In this document: positions 53,189 to 62,339 of the stretch, one piece after another
How the letters are laid out: every line of letters starts with the position of its first letter
Numbering within the stretch: the stretch's first letter is position 1
Source: Terriglobus saanensis SP1PR4
Lineage (GTDB): Bacteria > Acidobacteriota > Terriglobia > Terriglobales > Acidobacteriaceae
Reading direction: 5' to 3'
Assembly (NCBI RefSeq): GCF_000179915.2
Contig: NC_014963.1
Location: forward strand, 310,001-374,000
Length of the DNA stretch: 64,000 nucleotides
The notes under the pieces: generated by a model
Seen by the model: the letters and a program-made list of their open reading frames with translations, nothing else
Databases searched by the model: none
What the model was told of the DNA's origin: nothing
Made by a program: the position numbers and the translations under genes

Positions 53189-54709
53189 TTAATTCGCGCG
53201 AGCTTTCGCGTGCCCATGAAACGCTTCCCAAATTTGCTGCAAAAACAACGCAGCGACAACCGCAGCCATAGCCTGCGTCTCAAATCGAAACCGCATATTC
53301 TCCCCAGTCTCCACGAGATTGGTCACGACGAAGACCCAGACAATCGTCCATCCCAGCAGAATCGTCATAACGCGGCGATCAGGGCTCGTCTTCCAGAAAG
53401 ACCATTTTGCGACGGATGCTAACGCGGTCATCGCCAGCAGAAAAAGCACAATCCCGCCCAGGCAGAGCCGCTGGAAGAGCTGCATCGTAGTTGAGTGGTC
53501 TTTCGGAGCGGCCTGATCGGCGGGGCGGTAGTCGCTGCGGAAGTCGGGAGGTAGGCCGAAGAGATTGCAGCAGACTCGATCGAGCGTATGGGTGACTTTC
53601 GCCAGGCGACGGTACTGTCCCGCAGCTTCGTTCTGCGAGATCAGGAAGTAGCGCGAGGTCGGCTCAAAGTAGAGCCGGATGCTCGCGATGGCGTCCGTGG
53701 ACAGCGGCTGCGGGTAGTGCCGCAGGAGAAAGCTGACGTCCTTCGCCTGTGCTTCGTGCATACGCAGCAACGCGAGGGAGTTCCAGTTCGCCGCGCCTCC
53801 GACCGACTTCGTCAGGCTGTCCAGCTCAGGCACGCCGCGCTCCTGAGCGCGCCAACGTGTCTTCAGCCACTCGGTCTCTTTTTCTGCACCTTCAGCTTCC
53901 GAGTAGGTGAAGGTCGGGAGCTTTCCCTCCGCTGCCCACTTCGCCACGGCGGGATCTTCAGCCTTCCAGTGCTTCGCCACACTGTAGGGGAGCCATGTGC
54001 TGGTGGCGAAGTGATGGAAGAGCACGAGGTTTTTCAACGGCCATAAGAGCGAAAGCCCAATGAAGACGAGCGAGGTCAGCGCGGTGCGCCGGCGCGCCTC
54101 CGGGATAAACCACCAGAGCAGGGCACACAGCACGGCAAGCCAGATCCATTGATAGGTCGCGCGAACGAGCGTGAGGGCAAGGCCTAGACCCAGGGCAGCG
54201 CAGAGCCATCTCCGCGTCCGCAACTGCACGTAGCAGGTCAGCGCAAAAGCGAGCAGGCAGAGCATCCCATAGACCAGCTGTGTATACAGAGCGTCGAACT
54301 CGTACAGAATCGCCGATGGATTCAGCATCAGGATGAGCGCGATGGCAAAGCCGATCAGCGGCTTAAGCCTGAGTCGAACCAGGGTGGAATAGACCGCCAG
54401 CGCAGCGGCCAAACCGAGCAGGATCTGACCGCCGAGAAGAACCCAGCCGATCGCATCGGGCGCCGTCTTCAGAGCCAGACCGATCAGGGCGTTATAAAGA
54501 GGAGGCTGGCCGTGAAGATGCAACAGGCCTCGCAGAAGATGGTGGTGGAGCACGTCAAAATCCAGTACCTGCCAAAACCAGACCAGCTCGATAGCGGAGT
54601 AGCGAAGGCCAGCCGCCAGGGCAAGGCCTCGGCTGAGCAGAAAGATGGCCGTCAGTAGCGCCGGATAAAGGTAGCGTGATTTCCCGGTGAGGGGCGATCG
54701 AACAGTCAT
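53189..54709 (-). CDS. GT-C-type membrane glycosyltransferase-like protein
   Basis: The 506-residue protein has about nine membrane helices in the first 330 residues and a soluble part before the last helices. FWQVLDFDVLHHHLLRGLLHLHGQ shows the early Asp in the first loop and His-rich segment typical of dolichyl-phosphomannose-type (GT39-like) transferases. It may add sugars to lipids or proteins at the outer face of the membrane. The acceptor is unknown. It is the second such protein next to a tRNA here. Confidence 0.65.
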   Translation of the reverse strand: MTVRSPLTGKSRYLYPALLTAIFLLSRGLALAAGLRYSAIELVWFWQVLDFDVLHHHLLRGLLHLHGQPPLYNALIGLALKTAPDAIGWVLLGGQILLGLAAALAVYSTLVRLRLKPLIGFAIALILMLNPSAILYEFDALYTQLVYGMLCLLAFALTCYVQLRTRRWLCAALGLGLALTLVRATYQWIWLAVLCALLWWFIPEARRRTALTSLVFIGLSLLWPLKNLVLFHHFATSTWLPYSVAKHWKAEDPAVAKWAAEGKLPTFTYSEAEGAEKETEWLKTRWRAQERGVPELDSLTKSVGGAANWNSLALLRMHEAQAKDVSFLLRHYPQPLSTDAIASIRLYFEPTSRYFLISQNEAAGQYRRLAKVTHTLDRVCCNLFGLPPDFRSDYRPADQAAPKDHSTTMQLFQRLCLGGIVLFLLAMTALASVAKWSFWKTSPDRRVMTILLGWTIVWVFVVTNLVETGENMRFRFETQAMAAVVAALFLQQIWEAFHGHAKARAN

Positions 54710-54736
54710 CCCTCTATTCTGGGTGATCTTCGACCT

Positions 54737-56458
54737 TTAGTGTTCCTTTTTCAGGAACAATGCCGGCGCATGCGAAGCAACGACCGTCCGATTGCGTCCG
54801 GACTGTTTGGCATCGTAGAGCGCATGGTCAGCCATGCGAAGCAGTTCGTCCACACTGCTTGCGGGATAGGGGAACATGGCCAATCCGATCGACAAGGAGA
54901 TGTGGCCCAGCGGCTGCCCTTTAAATTGGATCCTGAGAGCACTGATTTGCTCGCGAATTTTCTCCGCGCGCTGCAAGGCCATCTCCGCCGTGATTTCGGG
55001 AAAAATGATGACGAACTCTTCTCCTCCGTAACGACAGACGATGTCTTCCGTACGAACGGACTGCAGGAAGCAGGCGCCTACTTCGCGAAGCACGACGTCT
55101 CCAGCTTCGTGACCGAAGGTGTCGTTAAAGTCCTTGAAGTGATCTACGTCCAGGAGCAGGACGGCCAGGGAAGAGCCGCGTCTTGTAGCGCGGTGCAGTT
55201 CGCGTTCCAAAGCCACTTCCATAAAGCGGCGGTTGAAAAGACCGGTGAGGACATCGCGAATCGACTGGCTCTCCAGCTTGGCGCGCAGATTGAGCGCGGC
55301 GATCGTCATCGAAGCCAGCTCGACCATCTCCTCGATGAGGACCAGACGATCGCAGGCCAACTGGGCAATCTCTTCCGTCGGAAATTCGAGATACGTAAAG
55401 CCGATAGTCTCGCCCTGCGCGGCGAGAGGGATGCAGAGGTAGTTCTCCGGAGGTACGCCCGCAAAGTGGCTGCAGTGAATCTCGGATTCGCCGGGTTTGC
55501 GCCAACGGGACCTTCCCGTGCGAAGACCGCAGCACGTCTCCAGGGCAAATCCATCGGAAAGAGAGTTCGGTTCACCCCACGTGGTCATGATCTCCATCAA
55601 GGTGCGGGAGTTGTTGAGGATCACGGTGGCCCCTCGACTGCCTGGCACCAGTTCGTGGAGATGCCTTCCCGTACATTTTTGGGCCTCGAGGGAGGTGACA
55701 CAGAGCTGAAGTTCGTCACGGGAGGATTTGAGGAAAACAGAATCAGCGCCGTGGCGTTTGAGCTTTTCGACGGTACCTTCCAGCCGGTCATTTGCGATTG
55801 AAATCTGTGTTTCAAAGGCTCGGCGGCGCAGAGCGTCCCGGATCAGGAATGCAAACAGAACAACGATCACGACCAGCGACGAACCAAGAAAGAAGATACC
55901 CAGAACCAGGCTGCGTGTCGTGGCTTTCTGGGTATCGTCGGCACGCTGTGTCAGAAGTCCGTGCTCCTCGTCTTGAATGACCGTAATTGCGCTACGGCTT
56001 TCGCGAAGTTCACGGTCGGGGATCTCTCTCGATGTCTTTGCAGCGTCGAGGGCGTGAGCTAGGCCGTCGATTTTAACATCCAGGTCCTTCGCATGCTGGG
56101 TCTGCGAGGGGTTGTCTCGGACGAGCGTCTCTAAGTTATCGACACCCACCCGCATGGCTGCGGTAGTTGACTGGGCATTGCTGAGATGCCTGTCATCTCC
56201 GGTCGCTCTATAGAGTTGCATCGAAGCACTGACGCGGTCCAGCCTTTGCCCCTGGTTTTGGAGCAGTGTAAGAACACTGTGGGAGTGCTCAAGCCAAACT
56301 CGCGCATCGGCCATATGCTGATTATTCGCATACCCCACCGTGGCCACCGCACAGGTAAAGGCGATCGCGCCGAATGCGGAGAGCACCAACAGAGGAACGA
56401 CCCGGCCCACCCGCATCGGAGCGCGCAATACTTGATCCATCGAAAGCTTATCCGACAC
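54737..56458 (-). CDS. CHASE3-GAF-like diguanylate cyclase
   Basis: The 573-residue protein has a first membrane helix (residues about 18-44), a CHASE3-like sensing region with repeated helices, a second helix (LVLGIFFLGSSLVVIVVLFAFL), a GAF-like domain (about 240-390), and a GGDEF domain. The active site is RYGGEEFVIIFP with an RTED I-site. It synthesises cyclic-di-GMP under feedback control. Its sensor domain resembles the CHASE3 kinase at 34610. Together with the other two GGDEF proteins it shows a cyclic-di-GMP-rich region. Confidence 0.9.
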   Translation of the reverse strand: MSDKLSMDQVLRAPMRVGRVVPLLVLSAFGAIAFTCAVATVGYANNQHMADARVWLEHSHSVLTLLQNQGQRLDRVSASMQLYRATGDDRHLSNAQSTTAAMRVGVDNLETLVRDNPSQTQHAKDLDVKIDGLAHALDAAKTSREIPDRELRESRSAITVIQDEEHGLLTQRADDTQKATTRSLVLGIFFLGSSLVVIVVLFAFLIRDALRRRAFETQISIANDRLEGTVEKLKRHGADSVFLKSSRDELQLCVTSLEAQKCTGRHLHELVPGSRGATVILNNSRTLMEIMTTWGEPNSLSDGFALETCCGLRTGRSRWRKPGESEIHCSHFAGVPPENYLCIPLAAQGETIGFTYLEFPTEEIAQLACDRLVLIEEMVELASMTIAALNLRAKLESQSIRDVLTGLFNRRFMEVALERELHRATRRGSSLAVLLLDVDHFKDFNDTFGHEAGDVVLREVGACFLQSVRTEDIVCRYGGEEFVIIFPEITAEMALQRAEKIREQISALRIQFKGQPLGHISLSIGLAMFPYPASSVDELLRMADHALYDAKQSGRNRTVVASHAPALFLKKEH

Positions 56459-56676
56459 CTAAACGCCTCTCGCATTAGAGTACGAAGCCAAATGCAGGGC
56501 GGTTTTAGTGAAAGTTGCTTTCTTCGGGGTAATGCTACCCAACGGACATACCCTCGCAAGCTCCACCAGTTGGGCGGGGCTTGGTTCCGAATATTTTGAG
56601 GAGATCGAGTTCTTGATCACAGGCGCTCGTTTTGTGAGTAGGTGAATCGTAACCACCTTACGGCTAGAAACTCTGT

Positions 56677-56706
56677 TTCTCAATGGCACCTTTGTGCCAT
56701 TGAGAA
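56677..56706. terminator. Tight 13-base-pair hairpin downstream of the MFS gene
   Basis: Perfect arms TTCTCAATGGCAC and GTGCCATTGAGAA flank a four-base loop CTTT. It lies 32 bases past the stop of the minus-strand MFS gene. The T-run after the stem is poor, so it may be a Rho-assisted terminator or a transcript-stabilising hairpin. Confidence 0.5.
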
Positions 56707-56738
56707 TGGAGGTTTGCCCGCTGCCTGCGCTTTGGTGC

Positions 56739-58001
56739 TTACCCTTCGAGGACGAAATCCCGGCTGTGATCGGTGGGATGCAGGGGCTTGTATTTCGTGC
56801 GGTCCCCCGTGAGGTGGCGGAGAAGGGCCAAAGCAAGCAGTCCAAGCGCCAGGGTGCAGACGCCGTTCCACTTGTAGTGCTCCCACGCAAGCGTAGAGAG
56901 CGTGGAGCCCATAGCGCCGCCGGTGAAGTAGACCACCATGTAGACCGTGTTGATCCGGCTGCGCGCCTCGGGCAGAAGCGAGAAGATGCGTGTCTGATTC
57001 GCGATCTGGACGCACTGCATGCCGATATCGAGCAAAATCACGCAGACCGCCATGAAGATGAGGTGGAGCGTGAAGGGAGTACGGAAGCTTTCGTTCAACC
57101 AGAGGCCTGTGTAGGCGGTCGCAAAAACGATCAGGCCGCCCGTAAGCACCCAACGCGGTCCGTGACTGTCGGACTGCCTCCCTGCAAACGAGGCCACGAG
57201 TGCGCCAGCCGTACCCACCAGACCGAACGTACCGGCAACGCCTGCGCCCAGACCGTGTGTGCCGAGAAGGAAGGCAAGCGTGTTCCAGAAGCAGGAGAAC
57301 GCGGCAAAGACAAGGCCGCCCATGACGGCCGCTTCCCGCAGGAGCGGTTCCCTGCGAACCACCGCATACAGGCTGCGCATCGCGTCGGAGTAGCTCAGCT
57401 TGCGCTTCGGGGGAAGGCTGGGCATGTAACGCCGCATCGCCGGAACGAAGGCTGCGTTGATGATGGCGGCGAGGAAGAAGACAGTCCTCCATCCAGCAAA
57501 GTGAAAGAAGTGATGTGAGAGATCATTGAGCCATCCGGCAAAGGTGCGTGCGAGGAGAACTCCTAGAAGAAGACCGCTCATCACGATCCCGATGGCGCGT
57601 CCACGCATGTGCTTCGGCGCAATGTCCGGAGCGATGGGAAGGGCAATGTGTGTGACCGAAGCGAGCGCACCAGCAATGGCGGAGGCAGCAATGAGCAGAG
57701 GCAACGTAGGCGCAAGGGAGACGAGCAGCAGAGCCACCGAGACGGCTCCGTACAGCTTCATCATCAGGCCGCGCCGTTCGGCGATGTCGCCCATGGGAAC
57801 GAAGCAGAGAAGTCCGATGGCGTAGCCCACCTGTGTGGCGACGGCCACGAGACCGGCCTTGCCTTCGCTCACATGGAAGGTGCGGCCCATCTCGAGCAGA
57901 AGTGGTTGGTTGTAATAGATGGTGGAGACGCCGACACCGCAGGCGAGACCGAGAAAAGGTAGCTGCGCTTTGTTGGAGGGCGGACTTTTGGGAGAGGGCA
58001 T
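56739..58001 (-). CDS. MFS-family transporter (DHA-like)
   Basis: From ATG 58001 the product has 420 residues and about 12 membrane helices. The motif VGYAIGLLCFVPMGDIAERRGLMM matches the MFS loop 2-3 signature (GDxxxRR). The layout resembles the drug:H+ antiporter type YnfM-like branch. The substrate is unknown. The first 16 codons of the longest frame lack support, so ATG 58001 is chosen. It is divergent from the TPR gene at 58079. Confidence 0.85.
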   Translation of the reverse strand: MPSPKSPPSNKAQLPFLGLACGVGVSTIYYNQPLLLEMGRTFHVSEGKAGLVAVATQVGYAIGLLCFVPMGDIAERRGLMMKLYGAVSVALLLVSLAPTLPLLIAASAIAGALASVTHIALPIAPDIAPKHMRGRAIGIVMSGLLLGVLLARTFAGWLNDLSHHFFHFAGWRTVFFLAAIINAAFVPAMRRYMPSLPPKRKLSYSDAMRSLYAVVRREPLLREAAVMGGLVFAAFSCFWNTLAFLLGTHGLGAGVAGTFGLVGTAGALVASFAGRQSDSHGPRWVLTGGLIVFATAYTGLWLNESFRTPFTLHLIFMAVCVILLDIGMQCVQIANQTRIFSLLPEARSRINTVYMVVYFTGGAMGSTLSTLAWEHYKWNGVCTLALGLLALALLRHLTGDRTKYKPLHPTDHSRDFVLEG

Positions 58002-58078
58002 GGCTCTCTTTAGTTTACCGACCCCATACCGAATCCGTGTTTGGCGCATTCCGACGTCGCTCAGATATCATCGCGATC

Positions 58079-59866
58079 ATGCGCTTTCTTTCCAAATATT
58101 GGTCGTCGGCCCTGATCGTTGCGGTGTTGAGTTCCTTCTCTCAGGCGCAGATGACGTGGCACGATATGGGCGCTGCGACCGCCCCGACGCCTCCAGAGAA
58201 GCTGCCGCCGCCGCTGCGGATGACTGGGATAGGCAACGGACATATCGCGATTACGACCTCCAATCCCGAGGCGCAGATCTGGTTTGACCAGGGCCTGAAT
58301 CTCCAGCACGACTTCTGGGACTATGAAGCCTCAAAGGCGTTTGAGCAGGCCATACGCCTCGACCCGAACTGTGCCATGTGCTGGTGGGGGTTGGCGCAGG
58401 CGATCGACTTTCGCGGCAAAGAGTCAGACACCCTGGTGGCGGAGGAGCTTGCGCACGCAAAGAAGTGGAAGTCACACGTGACGCCTGCGGAGAAGCTCTA
58501 CATCGAAGCATCGCTCGCCCAGCAGAAAGACGACAAGAAAGAGTCGAAGAAGAAGACAGATCCGAAGGTGCATCACGACTCCGCAGAGACGAAGAAGCTG
58601 CGCAAATTAGTGGCGCTTTATCCCGCTTCGGATCAGGCTTCCATCCAGACAAGGATCTTTCTGGCTGGTTCTTTGCGCGATGGCTTTACCCATGGCGAAC
58701 CGAATGCGGGAACAGCGGAGGCGCAGAGAATTTTGGCGCAGTTGATCCTGGAGTATCCCAACGACACCGCTTCGCTGCACTACTGGATCCACGTAATCGA
58801 GCCGGGAAATCATCCGGAGCTGGCGCGCGATGCGGCCGTGCGCCTGGGCGCGATGGTGCCGACAAGCGGACACATGGTGCACATGCCCGGACATATCTTC
58901 TACCTGCTGGGCGACTACAACCGCGCACAGGTCTCCTTCGCTGCTTCGACTGCGGTAGATGAGGCGTACATGCGCGCGCAGAACGTCTCGCCCGATGATG
59001 ACTGGAACTACGTCCACAACCTGATGTACTCCATTGCGGACCTGCTGGAGGCGGGACGCTTTGCGGAGGCGGACGCGCTGGCATTGAAGACAGCACCTGC
59101 GCATGGCACTCGTCCAACGACACTCTATGTTGGATCCCCGCGCGATGGCATCTCGCGACTCGATCCCGCTCTACCTTCGGCCCTGCGTTCCGCGAACTGG
59201 ACCGTGGCAAAGACGCTGCTGGAGAAGAGCACGGCGCCCACGATGTTTCCAAACCTGGGTGTGCTGCGCGAAGGCCTTCTGCAGTATGCGAAGGGTATGC
59301 AGGCATTGGAGACCAAGGACCTGGCTTTGGCAAAGTCCGCTTCGACCGAGATGGAACGCGCTGTGAAGACGAGCGTCGGGGACAAGTCGGCTCACCCCAT
59401 GGGGGCCATGCCGGGCATGAAGAACGACCCGCGCGATGCCATGCTCTCTCCGATTCATAGCTATCTTTCGATTGCAGCGCTGGAGCTCTCTGGTGGCGTT
59501 GCGATGGAAGACGGTCGCGCTGCGGATGCCGATCGTGACTTTAAAAAAGCAGTAGAGATGGAAGCGGCACTCTCGTACCGCGAGCCTCCCACCTACCTTC
59601 GACCAGCTGCGGAGACGCAGGCCGATTCGTTGATGCGGGCGGGTCGATTTGCCGATGCGCGTGCAGCGTTGGAAGTCGTTGCGAAGAAGCGTCCCGAGTC
59701 TGGATTTGCTCTCTACGGCATTGCGCGCGCGGACGAAGCCACAGGGAATGCGGAGACAAATGCGTCCTATGCCAGGTTTCTAAAGGCCTGGTCGCAAGCG
59801 GATACAGGCCTCCCTCAGATGGTGCATGCACGAGCCTGGATGGAGAAACACGCAGCAGGGATTTGA
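58079..59866 (+). CDS. Exported TPR-repeat protein of unknown function
   Basis: From ATG 58079 the product has 595 residues with a signal peptide (SALIVAVLSSFSQAQ) and several TPR-like helical pairs, for example DYEASKAFEQAIRLDPNCAM and later ALELSGGVAMEDGRA. Conserved-looking elements are IWFDQGLNLQHDFW, HYWIHVIEPGNHPE and HMVHMPGHIFYLLGDY, where several histidines might bind a metal. A family with this character is common in soil bacteria; I cannot name its function. The frame stays open upstream of the ATG without similarity. Confidence 0.72.
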   Translation: MRFLSKYWSSALIVAVLSSFSQAQMTWHDMGAATAPTPPEKLPPPLRMTGIGNGHIAITTSNPEAQIWFDQGLNLQHDFWDYEASKAFEQAIRLDPNCAMCWWGLAQAIDFRGKESDTLVAEELAHAKKWKSHVTPAEKLYIEASLAQQKDDKKESKKKTDPKVHHDSAETKKLRKLVALYPASDQASIQTRIFLAGSLRDGFTHGEPNAGTAEAQRILAQLILEYPNDTASLHYWIHVIEPGNHPELARDAAVRLGAMVPTSGHMVHMPGHIFYLLGDYNRAQVSFAASTAVDEAYMRAQNVSPDDDWNYVHNLMYSIADLLEAGRFAEADALALKTAPAHGTRPTTLYVGSPRDGISRLDPALPSALRSANWTVAKTLLEKSTAPTMFPNLGVLREGLLQYAKGMQALETKDLALAKSASTEMERAVKTSVGDKSAHPMGAMPGMKNDPRDAMLSPIHSYLSIAALELSGGVAMEDGRAADADRDFKKAVEMEAALSYREPPTYLRPAAETQADSLMRAGRFADARAALEVVAKKRPESGFALYGIARADEATGNAETNASYARFLKAWSQADTGLPQMVHARAWMEKHAAGI

Positions 59867-60020
59867 GATTGTTTGTGCTGTACCGTGCGTTGTTTCGTTC
59901 TGTACACTGGGGACGGGTTCGATTGTGTCCCCGACCCACCCCCGGGTGACTGCGAATCCTGCGCTCCCGTAGAGCTTGCTCTGCGGGAGCGCCTAATCAG
60001 CAAAATACCTTTCGACTGCC

Positions 60021-60175
60021 GTGCCCCATTCTTTCGCAGCTTCATCGCGAAAGGGTGGGGTCACGCAGAGCGCACAAACCAGATCCCTCAGGAAGCCCCA
60101 ACCGGGTGCCCCATACATCGCGTACTTTGCGATGTGTGGGTATGCGCAAAGCGCATCGTTCGCTCAAAGAGCGAC
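60021..60175. repeat. Composite palindromic repeat, copy 7 (A1 + B + C)
   Basis: GTGCCCCATTCTTTCGCAGC and CGCGAAAGGGTGGGG (A1) are followed by GGGTGCCCCATACATCGCG and TTTGCGATGTGTGGG (short B, 60104-60140) and ATGCGCAAAGCGCAT with TCGCTCAAAGAGCGA (C, 60141-60175). All three modules are present. It lies between convergent genes, 155 bases past the TPR gene stop and 31 bases from the plsX stop. Confidence 0.8.
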
Positions 60176-60205
60176 CCCAGCGAAAGCAAGACAGCGGAGG
60201 GACCT

Positions 60206-61288
60206 TTAAGCGGCAGGCGGAATAAGTCCGTTGTCGTCCCGGAAGGGATCTGCTTTTACCTCATTGAACGGAGGGAGCGGACCCGGATCTCTCGGTTTAA
60301 GCGCAGCTTCGATGTGGCGGCTGACATCGGCCTGGGCAAACTGAACGGCGACGCGAATGGCATTCATAATCGCGCGCTCGTTCGAAGATCCGTGGCCGAT
60401 GATGCATGCACCCTGAACGCCGAGCAGCGGAGCTCCGCCATACTCGGAGTAATCGAGACGGCGCTTGAAGTCCTTGAAGGCGCGACGCGAAAGCAATGCA
60501 CCGACCTGCGAGGTGATCGTTGCCTTGAGCGCCTGCCGCAGTTCGTCGGAGATAAGCTTCGCCAGACCTTCGATCGTCTTGATCGTGACGTTGCCCACAA
60601 AGCCGTCGCAGACGACGACATCCACATTGTTCTGAAAGAGATCGCGGCCTTCGACGTTGCCGATGAAGTTGATAGGCAGCTCACGCAGCAAGGGAAGAGT
60701 CTCCTTCGTCATGGCGTTGCCCTTAGAGTCTTCTTCGCCGATGGAGAGCAGGCCGACGCGGGGCTTGGCGATGCCGAGCACGCTCCGCGCGTAAATCTGT
60801 CCCATCAGGGCGAACTGAACGAGGTTCTGCGGATCGGAGTCGACGTTTGCTCCCACGTCCAGAAGGACGCAGGGCGTTCCAGCGCCGGTAGGCAGGATCG
60901 TGGCAAGGGCAGGACGGTCGACGCCATTCAGAGCGCCGAGCACCATCTTGGCCGTAGCCATGGCCGCGCCGGTGTTGCCGGCAGTCACAAAGCCGCGGGC
61001 CTTTCCTTCGCGCACGAGCTTGAGCCCGACGCGCATGGAAGAGTCTTTTTTGGAACGGACAGAGCTTGCGGCCTTGTCGTCCATGCTGATCCACTCGCTG
61101 GCGTGGACGATTTCAATGGGCAGGTTCTCGCCCTTGAGGTGAGCTCGCAGCGCGGGACGGATTTTATCTTCCGGACCCACGAGGTGGATACGGACGGGCA
61201 GATGACGGCAAGCCAAAATGGCCCCACGGAGCTCAGGCTCGGGGGCCTTATCGGATCCCATCGCGTCAAGAACGATGTCGACAAGCAT
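60206..61288 (-). CDS. plsX: Phosphate acyltransferase PlsX
   Basis: PlsX makes acyl-phosphate from acyl-ACP for membrane phospholipid synthesis. The 360-residue product has the family start DIVLDAMGSDKAPEPE, TAGNTGAAMATAK, LDVGANVDSDPQNLVQF, FIGNVEGRDLFQNNVDVVVCDGF and APLLGVQGACIIGHGSSN. The last residues, VKADPFRDDNGLIPPAA, are partly encoded by an A2-type repeat module (60233-60256). It is third in the order yceD-rpmF-plsX, the common bacterial arrangement. Confidence 0.95.
   Translation of the reverse strand: MLVDIVLDAMGSDKAPEPELRGAILACRHLPVRIHLVGPEDKIRPALRAHLKGENLPIEIVHASEWISMDDKAASSVRSKKDSSMRVGLKLVREGKARGFVTAGNTGAAMATAKMVLGALNGVDRPALATILPTGAGTPCVLLDVGANVDSDPQNLVQFALMGQIYARSVLGIAKPRVGLLSIGEEDSKGNAMTKETLPLLRELPINFIGNVEGRDLFQNNVDVVVCDGFVGNVTIKTIEGLAKLISDELRQALKATITSQVGALLSRRAFKDFKRRLDYSEYGGAPLLGVQGACIIGHGSSNERAIMNAIRVAVQFAQADVSRHIEAALKPRDPGPLPPFNEVKADPFRDDNGLIPPAA
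60233..60256. repeat. Short A2 repeat module inside the 3' end of plsX
   Basis: GTCGTCCCGGAAGGGATCTG, then CTTT, matches the ends of the A2 module of other copies (GTCATCCCG...AAGGGATCTGCTTT), with the internal palindrome missing. It encodes residues KADPFRDD near the PlsX C-terminus. Confidence 0.6.
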
Positions 61289-61319
61289 CAGGCGGGTGAT
61301 GTCCCTTGAAATACGATGG

Positions 61320-61505
61320 TTAGCTGGCTTGCTTCACTTCGATGACGGCGCGTCCCTTGTACTCGCCGCATTTGGGGCAGGCGTGATGGGGAAGCTTAAA
61401 CTCATCGCAGTTAGTGCAGCGGGAGACACCCGTGGGGGTAAGAAAGTCGTGCGAACGGCGCTTGGCCGTACGCTGCTTCGAATGGCGACGCTTGGGATTA
61501 GGCAT
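61320..61505 (-). CDS. rpmF: Ribosomal protein L32 RpmF
   Basis: The 61-residue basic protein is a typical L32: MPNPKRRHSKQRTAKRRSHD and the four-cysteine zinc motif CTNC...CPKCG. I chose ATG 61505; a longer frame from 61577 lacks family support. It lies between yceD and plsX, the classical arrangement, and 31 bases upstream of plsX. Confidence 0.95.
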   Translation of the reverse strand: MPNPKRRHSKQRTAKRRSHDFLTPTGVSRCTNCDEFKLPHHACPKCGEYKGRAVIEVKQAS

Positions 61506-61631
61506 CGTGTGTTTCCTTTCAACAAACCAACCCTGACCCTTCACGCAATCTGCGTGTGAGGAGCAGAGTTCATCCATCAGAAAAATTTTGTATTGCCCTT
61601 GGTACGCTGCGGAGAGTTCAAGCCACGCAGA

Positions 61632-62195
61632 TCAATTCTGTTTTGACTTTATCGCACCTGCAAGACCGGCCAGCGCACTCCATCGCGGATCCGCCGGGGC
61701 GGCTTCGCAGTTGCATTCTGTTTCATTCCGGTTCTGGCCGCAGTGCGGGCAAAGTCCCTTGCAGCCTGGCTTACAGAGAGAGCGATCCGGAAGGGAGAGA
61801 AGCACCTGCTCCCGAACGACGTCTTCCAGCACAAGTCCGCTCTGTTCATAATACCCGATTTCTGTCTCGGCCTCACTAATTGCTCGTTCGCCGGATCTCG
61901 CATCGACACCGGTCGGCCGAAAAATCAGGTCGAAATCGCCGGAGACGTCCTGCTCTCCGGGCTCCAGACAGCGTGCGCAGAGGAGTTCAAAGCGTCCGGA
62001 GAACTTGGCGCGGAGACGAATATCTTCAATGATTTCTTTGGGGCCGCCGTGCTCTTCCAGAATCTCGGCGGTGCCGGTCAGGTTGAGTGGGCTGATCTGA
62101 CGTATGTCTTCGGCGTACGTGATGGCGTCCGGAAGGATGGAGACGTCCAGGTCGAGCGGGTCAGGACGGAGGTCGATTGGTTTAATGATCGTCAT
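61632..62195 (-). CDS. yceD: YceD/DUF177 family protein
   Basis: The 187-residue protein has the DUF177 pattern: ARCLEPGEQDVSGDFDLIF and the C-terminal zinc-like cysteine cluster CKPGCKGLCPHCGQNRNETECNC. YceD is linked to 23S rRNA accumulation in bacteria and plastids. It is first in the yceD-rpmF-plsX order. A 126-base gap separates it from rpmF. Confidence 0.9.
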   Translation of the reverse strand: MTIIKPIDLRPDPLDLDVSILPDAITYAEDIRQISPLNLTGTAEILEEHGGPKEIIEDIRLRAKFSGRFELLCARCLEPGEQDVSGDFDLIFRPTGVDARSGERAISEAETEIGYYEQSGLVLEDVVREQVLLSLPDRSLCKPGCKGLCPHCGQNRNETECNCEAAPADPRWSALAGLAGAIKSKQN

Positions 62196-62339
62196 GGTGC
62201 CCTCCTGTCCTCATTATCGCAGGATGCGGCCTGGGAGCGGAGAAAAGAGACGGGATCCAAAGAATCCTATGGATTTTGGTAGGCGGAAAGCTAAAGTGTT
62301 CGGATTTGCGGAGTTTCCGTCCGATCAATTTTTGGTTTA

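Noticed and set aside
57833-58078. A longer start for the TPR protein
   Set aside because: The added part overlaps the divergent MFS gene and is Arg/Trp-rich noise; a signal peptide begins at ATG 58079.
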